Of a stretch of 64,000 nucleotides of DNA, positions 32,377 through 40,374 are shown one piece after another. Where the stretch lies: NCBI RefSeq assembly GCF_900172255.1, contig NZ_FWFU01000004.1, forward strand, positions 124,001-188,000, written 5' to 3'. A program made the position numbers and the translations under genes. The notes beneath the pieces are model-generated. The model was given only the letters and a program-made list of their open reading frames with translations. It did not search any database and was not told where the DNA came from. Each line of letters begins with the position of its first letter. Within the stretch, counting starts at the first letter, position 1. The stretch is from Roseovarius halotolerans (lineage in GTDB: Bacteria; Pseudomonadota; Alphaproteobacteria; Rhodobacterales; Rhodobacteraceae).

Positions 32377-33084
32377 ATGAGCGGCAAGCCCCTGATGGAC
32401 GACAACCTGCGCGAGCGCATCATCGCGCAGCCCGATGTTATCCTTGAAGATCAAGATCTTATGCGGGCTCTTATTGCCGCGAACGAGCGCGCCATGGGCG
32501 GCAATATCGTCGATCTTCGCGGCATTGCGATGGAGCGTCTTGAAGCGCGTCTGGACCGGCTCGAGGATACGCACCGCTCGGTCATCGCCGCCGCATATGA
32601 CAATCTGGCCGGCACGAACCAGGTGCATCGCGCGATCTTGCGGATGCTGGACCCTGTCGAGTTCGAGGTTTTCCTGCGCGACCTGAGTGGCGAGGTCGCT
32701 GAAATCCTTCGGGTGGACAGCATGAAACTTGTGCTGGAATCCGTGCAGGACGAGGCCGACCCCACGGTAAGCCGCCTTGGCGGCGTCTTGTCGGTGGCCC
32801 AGCCGGGTTTCATTGCCTCATATCTCAGCGACGGGCGCAACAGCCTGCCGCGCCCGGTGACGCTTCGCCAGATCAGCGAAGGCGACGCACGGGTTTACGG
32901 GCCGGACGCGGGCTATGTGCGTTCCGAGGCGTGCCTGCTTCTTGATTTCGGCAATGGCCGCCTGCCGGGCATGCTGGCCATGGGCGCCGAGGACCCGCAT
33001 CAGTTCAGCCCGCAACAAGGCACTGATTTGCTGACCTTTTTCGCGGGTATCTTTGAACGCACGATGCGCCGCTGGCTGTCATGA
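32377..33084 (+). CDS. DUF484 family protein
   Basis: A 235-residue protein with a short helical N-terminus (DNLRERIIAQPDVILEDQDLMRALI) followed by a GAF-like domain ending QQGTDLLTFFAGIFERTMRRWLS, the DUF484 pattern. It overlaps xerC by 4 bp (ATGA). The DUF484-xerC pairing is conserved across proteobacteria, suggesting a link to XerC or chromosome dimer resolution, but no function is established. GAGG lies before the ATG at 32377. Confidence 0.88.
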   Translation: MSGKPLMDDNLRERIIAQPDVILEDQDLMRALIAANERAMGGNIVDLRGIAMERLEARLDRLEDTHRSVIAAAYDNLAGTNQVHRAILRMLDPVEFEVFLRDLSGEVAEILRVDSMKLVLESVQDEADPTVSRLGGVLSVAQPGFIASYLSDGRNSLPRPVTLRQISEGDARVYGPDAGYVRSEACLLLDFGNGRLPGMLAMGAEDPHQFSPQQGTDLLTFFAGIFERTMRRWLS

Positions 33085-34004
33085 TCAGCGCGGCCGCCCG
33101 CGACGCGCTCGAGGGTTGGCTGAAAGCCCAGAAGGCGCTGAAAGGCGCATCCGAAAACACGCTGGATGCCTATGGGCGAGATGTGGCGGGTTTCCTGTCC
33201 TTCATGACCGAGCACAAGGGCGAATCCCAAGGACTTGGCGCACTCAGCGCCATCGAAATCAGCGACATGCGCAGTTGGATGGCCTTTACCCGCGGACGCG
33301 ACGTGGGGCCGCGGTCGCTGGCGCGCAAGCTGTCGGCCGTCAAGAGCTTCTATCGCTGGCTGTCCGAGCGCGAAGGGTTCGACGCCACCGCTGTCCTGTC
33401 GGCACGCGCACCGAAATTCCAGCGCAAGCTGCCCCGACCGTTGGCGCCCGACGCGGCGCGCGACATGATCGAAACCCTTGAAATGCAGTCGGAAAATCCG
33501 TGGATCGCCGCGCGCGACCAAGCTGTCGTGACGCTGCTTTACGGCTGCGGGCTGCGGATTTCCGAGGCGCTTGGCCTGACCTGCGATGTCCTTCCCATCG
33601 GTGACGCACTGCGCATTGTCGGCAAGGGCGGCAAGGAGCGCGTCGTGCCGGTGATCGCCCCGGCGCGCGATGCCGTGGCGCGGTATGTCGGTCTTTGCCC
33701 CTTCGACTTGGAGCCGGGAAAGCCCTTGTTTCGTGGGGTGCGGGGCGGTGCCTTGAACCCGCGCAGCGTGCAGAAGGTGACCGAGGCGACGCGCAATCAG
33801 CTTGGCCTGCCCGCCAGCGCCACGCCGCATGCGATGCGCCACAGCTTTGCAACCCATCTTCTGAACGCGGGCGGAGACCTGCGGGCGATCCAGGAGTTAT
33901 TGGGGCATGCGTCGCTGTCGACCACGCAGGCCTATACGGCTGTCGATACTGGCAGGTTGCTGGAAGTCTATGATATGGCGCATCCCAAAGGCCGCTTACG
34001 TTGA
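33081..34004 (+). CDS. xerC: tyrosine recombinase XerC
   Basis: Resolves chromosome dimers at dif together with XerD. It is 307 residues long: a SAM-like core-binding domain (1 to about 95) and a catalytic domain with Arg in GCGLRISEALGL, Lys in GKGGKERVVP, HAMRHSFATHLL, LGHASLSTTQAYT and the nucleophile Tyr in that last motif, so all catalytic residues are visible. It is a housekeeping recombinase rather than a mobile-element integrase, given its DUF484 coupling and length. Confidence 0.95.
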   Translation: MISAAARDALEGWLKAQKALKGASENTLDAYGRDVAGFLSFMTEHKGESQGLGALSAIEISDMRSWMAFTRGRDVGPRSLARKLSAVKSFYRWLSEREGFDATAVLSARAPKFQRKLPRPLAPDAARDMIETLEMQSENPWIAARDQAVVTLLYGCGLRISEALGLTCDVLPIGDALRIVGKGGKERVVPVIAPARDAVARYVGLCPFDLEPGKPLFRGVRGGALNPRSVQKVTEATRNQLGLPASATPHAMRHSFATHLLNAGGDLRAIQELLGHASLSTTQAYTAVDTGRLLEVYDMAHPKGRLR

Positions 34005-34030
34005 CGAACTGATTGAGCGAGAAAAGCTGT

Positions 34031-34729
34031 ATGGTATTGAATTCAAAGGCATTGCTGGTTCATTTCCTGACGGCGTCGGGGGCGGTGTTCGCGATGCTGG
34101 CGCTGTTGGCGGCGACCGAGGCAAAATGGGATCTGATGTTCCTGTGGCTCGTGGTGGCCTTCGCGGTGGATGGCGTGGACGGGCCGCTGGCACGTCGCTA
34201 CATGGTCTGGGACAACGCGCCGCGCTTTGACGGGGTGCTGCTGGATCTGATCATCGACTACCTCACCTACGTCTTCATCCCGGCCTTTGCATTGTTCAAA
34301 TCCGACCTGCTTGCGGGCTGGACGGGATGGGTGGTGATCATCATCATCACTTATGCAAGCGCGCTCTATTTCGCCGATACGAACATGAAAACAAAGGATA
34401 ATTCCTTTTCCGGATTCCCAGGTTGCTGGCAGATGGCGGTGCTTGTCATGTTCGCCGTGCAGCCGCCGGTCTGGTTAATCCTGATCCTGGTCACGGCGCT
34501 GTCGGTGGCGATGTTCCTGCCGCTGAAGTTCATTCATCCCGTGCGGACCGAGCGCTGGCGAGCCCTCTCGTTGCCGGTGGCGTTTGCATGGACCTTTTTT
34601 GCCGGATGGGCCGCCTGGGTCGATTTCCACCCGGAAAGCTGGGCGCATTGGGGGCTGGTCCTGACCAGTTTCTACCTGCTCTTTGCAGGCATCGCACAGC
34701 AGCTGATCCCGCAGCGAACGCGCGGCTGA
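34031..34729 (+). CDS. pcs: phosphatidylcholine synthase
   Basis: An inner-membrane CDP-alcohol phosphatidyltransferase that condenses CDP-diacylglycerol with choline. It is 232 residues long with several membrane helices. The signature DGVDGPLARRYMVWDNAPRFDG followed by DLIIDYLTYVFIPA supplies the metal-binding Asp cluster in the form typical of Pcs rather than Pgs or Pss. The ATG at 34031 is preferred over an upstream TTG. Free choline use would fit the quaternary-amine catabolism encoded further along. Confidence 0.92.
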   Translation: MVLNSKALLVHFLTASGAVFAMLALLAATEAKWDLMFLWLVVAFAVDGVDGPLARRYMVWDNAPRFDGVLLDLIIDYLTYVFIPAFALFKSDLLAGWTGWVVIIIITYASALYFADTNMKTKDNSFSGFPGCWQMAVLVMFAVQPPVWLILILVTALSVAMFLPLKFIHPVRTERWRALSLPVAFAWTFFAGWAAWVDFHPESWAHWGLVLTSFYLLFAGIAQQLIPQRTRG

Positions 34730-34732
34730 ACA

Positions 34733-34806
34733 CTGTACAAAACGTCCGTTTTGTACGCCGGTTTTGCACAGAACTCGCGCATCCGCCGGACCATTTTGTA
34801 CAAACC
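34733..34806 (+). repeat. GTAC-rich palindromic dispersed repeat, copy 2
   Basis: It begins 4 bp after the pcs stop. A perfect 10-bp inverted repeat gtacaaaacg-tc-cgttttgtac (34735-34756) is followed by gccggttttgcac and a final ttttgtacaaac. It matches the minus-strand element at 2036-2110 in 38 of the first 45 positions. Like that copy, it separates two convergent genes. Confidence 0.78.
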
Positions 34807-34827
34807 CCCAAAACGCCCCTTCGCGGG

Positions 34828-35796
34828 TCACTCGCTGCGCAGCAAAACCACCTCGACCCGGCGATTGGATTCACGCCCGTGATCGGAACGGTTCGAGGCG
34901 ATCGGTGCGAGGTAACCCGCGCCCTCGGCGTCCATCTGAGCGCGCGGCACCTGGTAGTCTTCGGCAAGGCGCGAAAGAACCGAGGCGGCGCGTTCACGAG
35001 ACAGGGCGATGTTGGGTTCGAGCCCGCCGACGGTGTCGGTATGCCCCACCAGCGCCACCCGGCGTGCGGAATCGGCATTGAGAAAATCCGCGAGCGCGCG
35101 AAGCGAGGCAAAGGGCCCCGCGCCCAGTGCCGAGGAGCCGGTTTCAAAGTCGAGGTCCGACAGGATCACATGGCCCCGGTCGAGCAGCGCCTGCGCAAGC
35201 GGTTGATCCGAGAGCGGCGCCGCGCCGGGTGCGACCGGCGGAGCGGAACCTGACCCGGCGGCGGGCGCGGTGGGGGTGTCGGCCACCTCGATCTGTTCAC
35301 CTCCGGCCTGGATGATCTGGACATAGCCGGAGTCATTGGCGCGGCTGACCAGAAGCGTGACGTAATCGGCACCATTGTCCTGGCCGTTGCGGCGCGCCGA
35401 GAGGAAACGGAAATCTAGCAGATCGACGAACATGTCGGGAGCGGCCATGACCCGCGTGTTGAAACGGAAATCGAAGCCGCCGCAGGTCGGGGCCGTGCAT
35501 TCAAAAAGGATCTCGAACCCGGCATCGACGAGTTGCTGGCGCATCGGCGCAAGGATCTGCAGCGTGGTCATGCCCTGCGCCTCGATCCGCCAGGCCTGTT
35601 GCACGATCGCGCCTTCGACCCGGAAGCTATAGACCAGGCCGTCGGAATAAGGCCCGACCGGCAGACGATAGCTGCCCGCCTCCTCGACGATCTCGCGCGT
35701 CATAGCGGCGCTGCCGGGAATCGTCAGATCGACCGCCCGCGCCATCGGTGGCGCAAGCGTCATCGCAAGGGCAATGAGGGTCAGGCGCAATGACAT
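34828..35796 (-). CDS. OmpA family protein
   Basis: A 322-residue envelope protein with a signal peptide (MSLRLTLIALAMTLAPPMARA). Residues about 25-165 form an unassigned N-terminal domain, then a Pro/Ala-rich linker (about 172-197), then an OmpA peptidoglycan-binding domain (SDLDFETGSSALG, ALVGHTDTVGGLEPNIALSRERA, RESNRRVEVVLL). It is probably outer-membrane-attached or periplasmic and bound to the wall. It follows the AhpD-like gene by 5 bp as the last gene of that run. Confidence 0.88.
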   Translation of the reverse strand: MSLRLTLIALAMTLAPPMARAVDLTIPGSAAMTREIVEEAGSYRLPVGPYSDGLVYSFRVEGAIVQQAWRIEAQGMTTLQILAPMRQQLVDAGFEILFECTAPTCGGFDFRFNTRVMAAPDMFVDLLDFRFLSARRNGQDNGADYVTLLVSRANDSGYVQIIQAGGEQIEVADTPTAPAAGSGSAPPVAPGAAPLSDQPLAQALLDRGHVILSDLDFETGSSALGAGPFASLRALADFLNADSARRVALVGHTDTVGGLEPNIALSRERAASVLSRLAEDYQVPRAQMDAEGAGYLAPIASNRSDHGRESNRRVEVVLLRSE

Positions 35797-35801
35797 CGCG
35801 C

Positions 35802-36374
35802 TTAGCGGGCTTGCGCGTGGTAATCGGCGTTGGGTTGCATCCCGGTGGCGCTGGCGACGCGGTTGGTCATGTTGAAGAACCCGGCGACATTGGCGATATC
35901 CCAGATGTCGCGATCACTGAAACCGGCATCGCGCAGGGCCTGACGATCGGCCTCGGTGATTTCGGCGCTGGCGCGCGTGATCTTCTCGGCAAAGGCGAGC
36001 ATCGCTGTCTGGCGGGCGTCGAGATCGGCGGCGCGCCAGTTCATCACCATGGCCTCGCCGAGTTCGGGCTTGCCGGAAAGCTCTCGCACTGCCGCGCCGT
36101 GGGCGACCTGACAATACCAGCAGCGATTGATCGAGCTGACCACCACCGCGATCATCTCGCGTTCCAGTTTGCTGACGCCGCTATCGGCCAGCATCAGGTC
36201 GTTGTAGATCGCCGAAAAGGCATTGAGCTTGTCGATATCGAAGGCATAGGCCCTGAGCACGTTGGGCACCATGCCCAGCTTGTCCTGGCAGATGTCGAAA
36301 TATTTCTGCGTGGCCTCGGGCAGCGGGTCGACCATCTGCAGGTCGAGCGCGGTCGGGCTGTCGGTGTTGCTCAT
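35802..36374 (-). CDS. alkylhydroperoxidase AhpD-like (peroxidase-related) protein
   Basis: A 190-residue carboxymuconolactone decarboxylase/AhpD fold protein. The redox motif C-x-x-C-x-x-x-H reads CWYCQVAHG near residue 87, and GFSDRDIWDIANVAGFFNMTNRVA is the second conserved helix pair. It is likely a thiol peroxidase, but the reductant is unknown. The ATG at 36374 overlaps the stop of the upstream GNAT gene. Confidence 0.88.
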   Translation of the reverse strand: MSNTDSPTALDLQMVDPLPEATQKYFDICQDKLGMVPNVLRAYAFDIDKLNAFSAIYNDLMLADSGVSKLEREMIAVVVSSINRCWYCQVAHGAAVRELSGKPELGEAMVMNWRAADLDARQTAMLAFAEKITRASAEITEADRQALRDAGFSDRDIWDIANVAGFFNMTNRVASATGMQPNADYHAQAR

Positions 36375-37099
36375 GTGGGTCCGGCCTCCTCCTTGATACG
36401 GTAGTGATACTGTCCCACAAGCGCCATCCCGAGGGAAGCATAGAGCGCATTCGCGGCGGCGTTCTCTTGCGTGCAGACAGCGGCGATATGGGTTGCGCCG
36501 TTCTCGCGCGCCCAGGCGGCAGCCCGGAGCATGACCCGCCGCCCCATGCCCCGCCGGCGGCAATGGGGGGTCACTTCGAGAGCATGGACCATGGCGACCC
36601 CGTCATGCAGGCCGACATAGGCGGTGGCGGCTGCGCGTTGCCCGTCGCGCGCCAGGATCGAGGTTTTCGGGCATTGCGCGCGGCGCATCACCGCGACGCG
36701 GTCGGGACCGATGCCGCCCGTCGCCCACATGTCGATCTGGATCGCCAGCGGTTCCCAGATGGCGAAGCTGGTGGAATGGGGTTGCGGCGCGTTCAGCTCG
36801 GAAACCGGAGCGAGATGGATATTCACGGGGTCGATCACCCCGTAGCCCGCGCCCGCCAGCAGGGTATCGAGCGCCTCGTCGCCCGCGCGGATCATGAAGA
36901 GCGGGGTCTGCCCAAGGGCGCGCATCGCGGATTCTGCGGCGGGCAGGTCGGCGGCGGTGATGGCGTCCGTGCGGGCGGTGGCGGCGGAGACCCGTTTGCC
37001 GCCGCCCTGCCCGTCGCGGATGGTCCAGCAGCCGCGTTCAACGGTCTGGGCGGCGGGCCATGTGGCCTCGACCACGGCGTAAAGCTGCGAGGGGGTCAT
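36371..37099 (-). CDS. GNAT family N-acetyltransferase
   Basis: A 242-residue protein. The C-terminal GNAT domain is clear (MVHALEVTPHCRRRGMGRRVMLRAAAWARENGA, then NAAANALYASLGMALVGQYHYRIKE). The N-terminal half (1 to about 120) is a degenerate GNAT-like domain. The substrate is unknown. It overlaps both the CinA-like gene upstream and the AhpD-like gene downstream by 4 bp, so the genes are co-translated. Confidence 0.85.
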   Translation of the reverse strand: MTPSQLYAVVEATWPAAQTVERGCWTIRDGQGGGKRVSAATARTDAITAADLPAAESAMRALGQTPLFMIRAGDEALDTLLAGAGYGVIDPVNIHLAPVSELNAPQPHSTSFAIWEPLAIQIDMWATGGIGPDRVAVMRRAQCPKTSILARDGQRAAATAYVGLHDGVAMVHALEVTPHCRRRGMGRRVMLRAAAWARENGATHIAAVCTQENAAANALYASLGMALVGQYHYRIKEEAGPT

Positions 37100-37818
37100 G
37101 CGGGGAACATCGCGTTCAGTTCGGCGATGGCGGCATCGACGCGCCCCCCATCCTGACCGCGGATCACCACCTGGGCGCCGAAGGCGCCGTCGCGCTGGAA
37201 CGGGTAGCAGCCGATCCCGAGATCTGGGTAGCGCGCGGCAAGCTCGCTGAGCGGCCCGGCGATGTCGCCTTCGCCGCGAAAGATCTGGAGCGATTGCGAC
37301 AGGAGCGGCGCACCCCCGACCAGGGTGGGCAGGATCGAGGCGAGCATCGCCTCGAAGATCGTGGGCACACCGGCCATGACATGCACATTCCCCAGCGTGA
37401 ATCCGGGAGCGGCACTGATCGGGTTGTCGATCAGGGTGGCGCCATCGGGGATGCGGGCCATGCGCAGGCGGGATTCGTTGAGTTCGGTGCCCGAGCGCGC
37501 GTAATGCGCGGCGAGCAGAGCGCGGGCATCATCGCGCACGGATATGGGCACGCCGAAGGCGCGGGCGACGTTTTCGGCGGTGATGTCGTCATGGGTGGGG
37601 CCGATTCCGCCTGAGGTGAAGACCATGTCGAATCCGTCGCTGAGCGCACGCACCGCGCCCGTGATCGCATCGGCGTCGTCGCTGACGACACGCACCTCGG
37701 CGAGGTCGATGCCGACACGGGTCAGTTCGCCGGCGAGGTGATACATGTTGGAATCGCGGGTGCGTCCCGAAAGAATTTCGTCTCCGATGACCAGCATGGC
37801 GGCGGTGGGGTTGGGCAT
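37096..37818 (-). CDS. CinA-like competence/damage-inducible protein A (molybdopterin-binding fold)
   Basis: A 240-residue protein with a MoCF-binding fold: AAMLVIGDEILSGRTRDSNMYHLAGEL at the N-terminus and FTSGGIGPTHDDITAENVARAFG near residue 70. Only the N-terminal CinA domain is present, without the C-terminal amidase (PncC) domain. CinA-type proteins can have ADP-ribose or NMN pyrophosphatase activity; that role here is inference. GGAG precedes the ATG at 37818. It is divergent from sfsA with a 46-bp spacer. Confidence 0.88.
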   Translation of the reverse strand: MPNPTAAMLVIGDEILSGRTRDSNMYHLAGELTRVGIDLAEVRVVSDDADAITGAVRALSDGFDMVFTSGGIGPTHDDITAENVARAFGVPISVRDDARALLAAHYARSGTELNESRLRMARIPDGATLIDNPISAAPGFTLGNVHVMAGVPTIFEAMLASILPTLVGGAPLLSQSLQIFRGEGDIAGPLSELAARYPDLGIGCYPFQRDGAFGAQVVIRGQDGGRVDAAIAELNAMFPA

Positions 37819-37864
37819 GGCGCGCTCCTTGCAGCGATATGAGGATCGGTATAGGCCCGTCGCC

Positions 37865-38566
37865 ATGCGCTTTCAAACCCCTCTTGAGCCTGCCGTGCTG
37901 ATCCGCCGCTACAAGCGTTTCCTGGCCGATATCAGGTTGCAGGACGGGCAGGAGGTGGTCTGCCACTGCGCCAATCCCGGCGCGATGACCGGGCTTGCCG
38001 AGCCGGGGATGCGGATCTGGGTGGAGCGCAATGACGATCCGCGAAAGAAGCTGAGATATGGCTGGCGTCTGGTGGAGCATGGCGAGGGGCAATTCACCGG
38101 GGTCGACACGATGCTGCCCAACCGCGCGCTGCGCGCGGCGCTGGAGGCGGGCGAGGTGCCGGAACTGGCCGGGTATGAGCGGCTGCGCGCCGAAGTGAAA
38201 TACGGGCAAGGCAGCCGGGTCGATTTCCTGCTCGAGGGCGCGGGGCGGCGCGACGCCTATGTGGAGGTGAAATCGGTCACGTTGATGCGCGAGCCGGGTC
38301 TGGCCGAGTTTCCCGACAGCGTGACGGCGCGCGGCACGCGGCATCTGGGCGAACTGGCGCAGATGGCGCGCGACGGCCACAGGGCGGTGATGTTCTATCT
38401 GATCCAGCGTGGCGATGCGCGGGCCTTCGCGCTGGCGGACGATATCGACCCGGCCTACAGCGCGGCATTTGCAAAGGCGCGCGATGCCGGGGTCGAGCTG
38501 TTGGTCTATGACACGCGCATCGACGTGCAAGGGATCACCTTGGGGCGCGCTGTCGGGATGGCGTGA
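37865..38566 (+). CDS. sfsA: DNA/RNA nuclease SfsA
   Basis: A 233-residue protein of the SfsA family (sugar fermentation stimulation protein; an OB-fold N-terminus with a nuclease-like C-terminus). Conserved blocks are RRYKRFLADI, CHCANPGAMTGL, YVEVKSVTL and the FPDSVTARGTRHLGEL segment with acidic metal ligands. The ATG at 37865 matches the family N-terminus. dctB starts 32 bp after its stop (GTG alternative overlapping the stop). Confidence 0.93.
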   Translation: MRFQTPLEPAVLIRRYKRFLADIRLQDGQEVVCHCANPGAMTGLAEPGMRIWVERNDDPRKKLRYGWRLVEHGEGQFTGVDTMLPNRALRAALEAGEVPELAGYERLRAEVKYGQGSRVDFLLEGAGRRDAYVEVKSVTLMREPGLAEFPDSVTARGTRHLGELAQMARDGHRAVMFYLIQRGDARAFALADDIDPAYSAAFAKARDAGVELLVYDTRIDVQGITLGRAVGMA

Positions 38567-38598
38567 CAGCGGGCGCGCCACCGCCTAAAAAGGCCGTC

Positions 38599-40374
38599 AT
38601 GACACATGCGCCGGGAAAACGTCTTGCGGTCGTCGCGCTGTTCGTTCTGGTGGTCGGTTTGCTGGCCGGCGGGATCTGGCGCTATGGCTATGGGCAGGCG
38701 CTGAACCAGCTGGAAAAGCAGGCGACGTCGGACCTGGCGCTGGCTTCGGACCGGTTCACCGGGCAGTTGCGCCGTTACCAGGAGCTGGCGGTGCTGATGG
38801 CGGAGCATCCCGAGCTGGCCGCGTTGCGCCGGGGCGGGGACAACCGCGCGGCGCAGGCGCTGTTGCTGGATGCCGCCGACAAGACCGGGGCGCTGGGGCT
38901 GTTATACGCCGATCCGGGGGGGCGGGTTCTGGCGCGCGCCGGGGACAGCCCGGACCGCCTGACGGGCACACCCTATTTCGAGCGGGCGCTGAATGGCGCG
39001 CTTGGGCAGAGCTATGGGCGTTACGGGCGCGCGGGGCAGCGCGCCTATATCTATGCCGCCCCCGCCTTTGGCCCCGGCGAGGGCGAGGTACGCGGCGTGC
39101 TGGTGGTGCTGATCGACATCGCCGAACTCGAATGGGACTGGATCGGCGGCCAGCCCGCCGTCTTCTTTACCGATGCGGCGGGGCGGGTATTCGTCTCGAA
39201 CCGCTCGGAGCTGTTGTTCTGGCGCACGGGCTCTGGTGGCGCGGGGCTGTTGCCGCGCGGGCGCGCACGCGCACCCGCCTTCGAGGCCGACCGCGTGGCG
39301 GGGCATGAGCTGTGGCGGATGGAGTGGGGCGACTACCTGCCGACGCGCGCATTGCATCTGGCGAGGGAGCTGCCGGTGATCGGCATGACCGGTCATGCCC
39401 TGCTGGACGTGGCGCAGGCGCAATGGGTGGCGGGGCTGCAGGCCAGCGTCTTCGCGGTGATCTGCCTGGCCTTCGGCGCGCTGCTGTTCCAGGCGGCCGA
39501 GCGGCGGCGCATCCTGGCGCGGGCCAATGAACGGCTGGAACAGCGCGTCAACGAGCGCACCGCCGAGCTCTCGGGCGCGAACCTCGCGCTGCGGCGCGAG
39601 GTAAGCGAACGGCTGGAGGCCGAGGCCGCGCTGAAACAGGCGCAAAGCGACCTCGTGCAGGCCGGGAAGCTGAGCGCACTGGGGCAGATCTCGGCCGGGA
39701 TCAGCCATGAGCTGAACCAGCCCCTGATGGCGATACGCCAGTTCGCCGATAACGGCGCCACCTTCCTTGGCAAGGGCAAGGCCGACATGGCCGGGCGGAA
39801 CCTGTCGCGCATTTCCGATCTGGCGGCGCGGATGGCGCGGATCATCAGCAACCTGCGCGCCTTTGCCCGCCACGAAAGCGAACCCGTCGCGAAGGTCGAT
39901 CTGGTGAGCGTGATCGAACAGGCGCTGGAACTGACCGAGACCCGGCTTGAACGCGACCGCGTCGGTGTGGAATGGCACCCGCCCGCCGGCCCGGTGATGG
40001 TGCAGGCGGGCGAGGTGCGGCTGGGACAGGTCCTGCTGAACCTGATTTCCAATGCCGCCGACGCCATGACCGAAAGCGAGCAAAAGCGCATCACGATCAC
40101 CATCGAGCCGGGGGACCCGGTGGTGGCGATCGAGGTGAGCGACACCGGCCCCGGCATCGACGAGCCCGAAAAGATCTTCGACCCCTTCTATACGACCAAG
40201 GAGGTCGGCGGATCGGAGGGTATGGGGCTGGGCCTGTCGATCTCATACGGGCTGGTGCAGAGTTTCGGCGGCGAGATCCGGGGCCGCAACGCCAAGGAGG
40301 GCGGCGCGGTGTTCCGGGTTGAGCTGGAACGCTGGCCCGAAAACGAGGACGAAGACCGGGAGGACGCCGCATGA
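38599..40374 (+). CDS. dctB: C4-dicarboxylate-type sensor histidine kinase DctB
   Basis: A membrane sensor kinase of 591 residues: TM1 (about 9-30), a periplasmic dCache-like sensor, TM2 (about 270-292), a coiled linker, then the kinase. The phosphorylated His is in ISAGISHELNQPLMAIRQFADN. N, G1 and G2 boxes appear as LLNLISNAADAM, DTGPGI and GMGLGLSISYGLV. The pairing with dctD (ATGA overlap) and dctPQM points to sensing C4-dicarboxylates; the ligand is inferred. A GTG at 38563 is an alternative start. Confidence 0.92.
   Translation: MTHAPGKRLAVVALFVLVVGLLAGGIWRYGYGQALNQLEKQATSDLALASDRFTGQLRRYQELAVLMAEHPELAALRRGGDNRAAQALLLDAADKTGALGLLYADPGGRVLARAGDSPDRLTGTPYFERALNGALGQSYGRYGRAGQRAYIYAAPAFGPGEGEVRGVLVVLIDIAELEWDWIGGQPAVFFTDAAGRVFVSNRSELLFWRTGSGGAGLLPRGRARAPAFEADRVAGHELWRMEWGDYLPTRALHLARELPVIGMTGHALLDVAQAQWVAGLQASVFAVICLAFGALLFQAAERRRILARANERLEQRVNERTAELSGANLALRREVSERLEAEAALKQAQSDLVQAGKLSALGQISAGISHELNQPLMAIRQFADNGATFLGKGKADMAGRNLSRISDLAARMARIISNLRAFARHESEPVAKVDLVSVIEQALELTETRLERDRVGVEWHPPAGPVMVQAGEVRLGQVLLNLISNAADAMTESEQKRITITIEPGDPVVAIEVSDTGPGIDEPEKIFDPFYTTKEVGGSEGMGLGLSISYGLVQSFGGEIRGRNAKEGGAVFRVELERWPENEDEDREDAA

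Noticed and set aside
33081-34004. Tyrosine recombinase as sign of an integrated element
   Set aside because: Length, motifs and coupling to DUF484 mark it as housekeeping XerC; no att-like repeats or phage genes are nearby.
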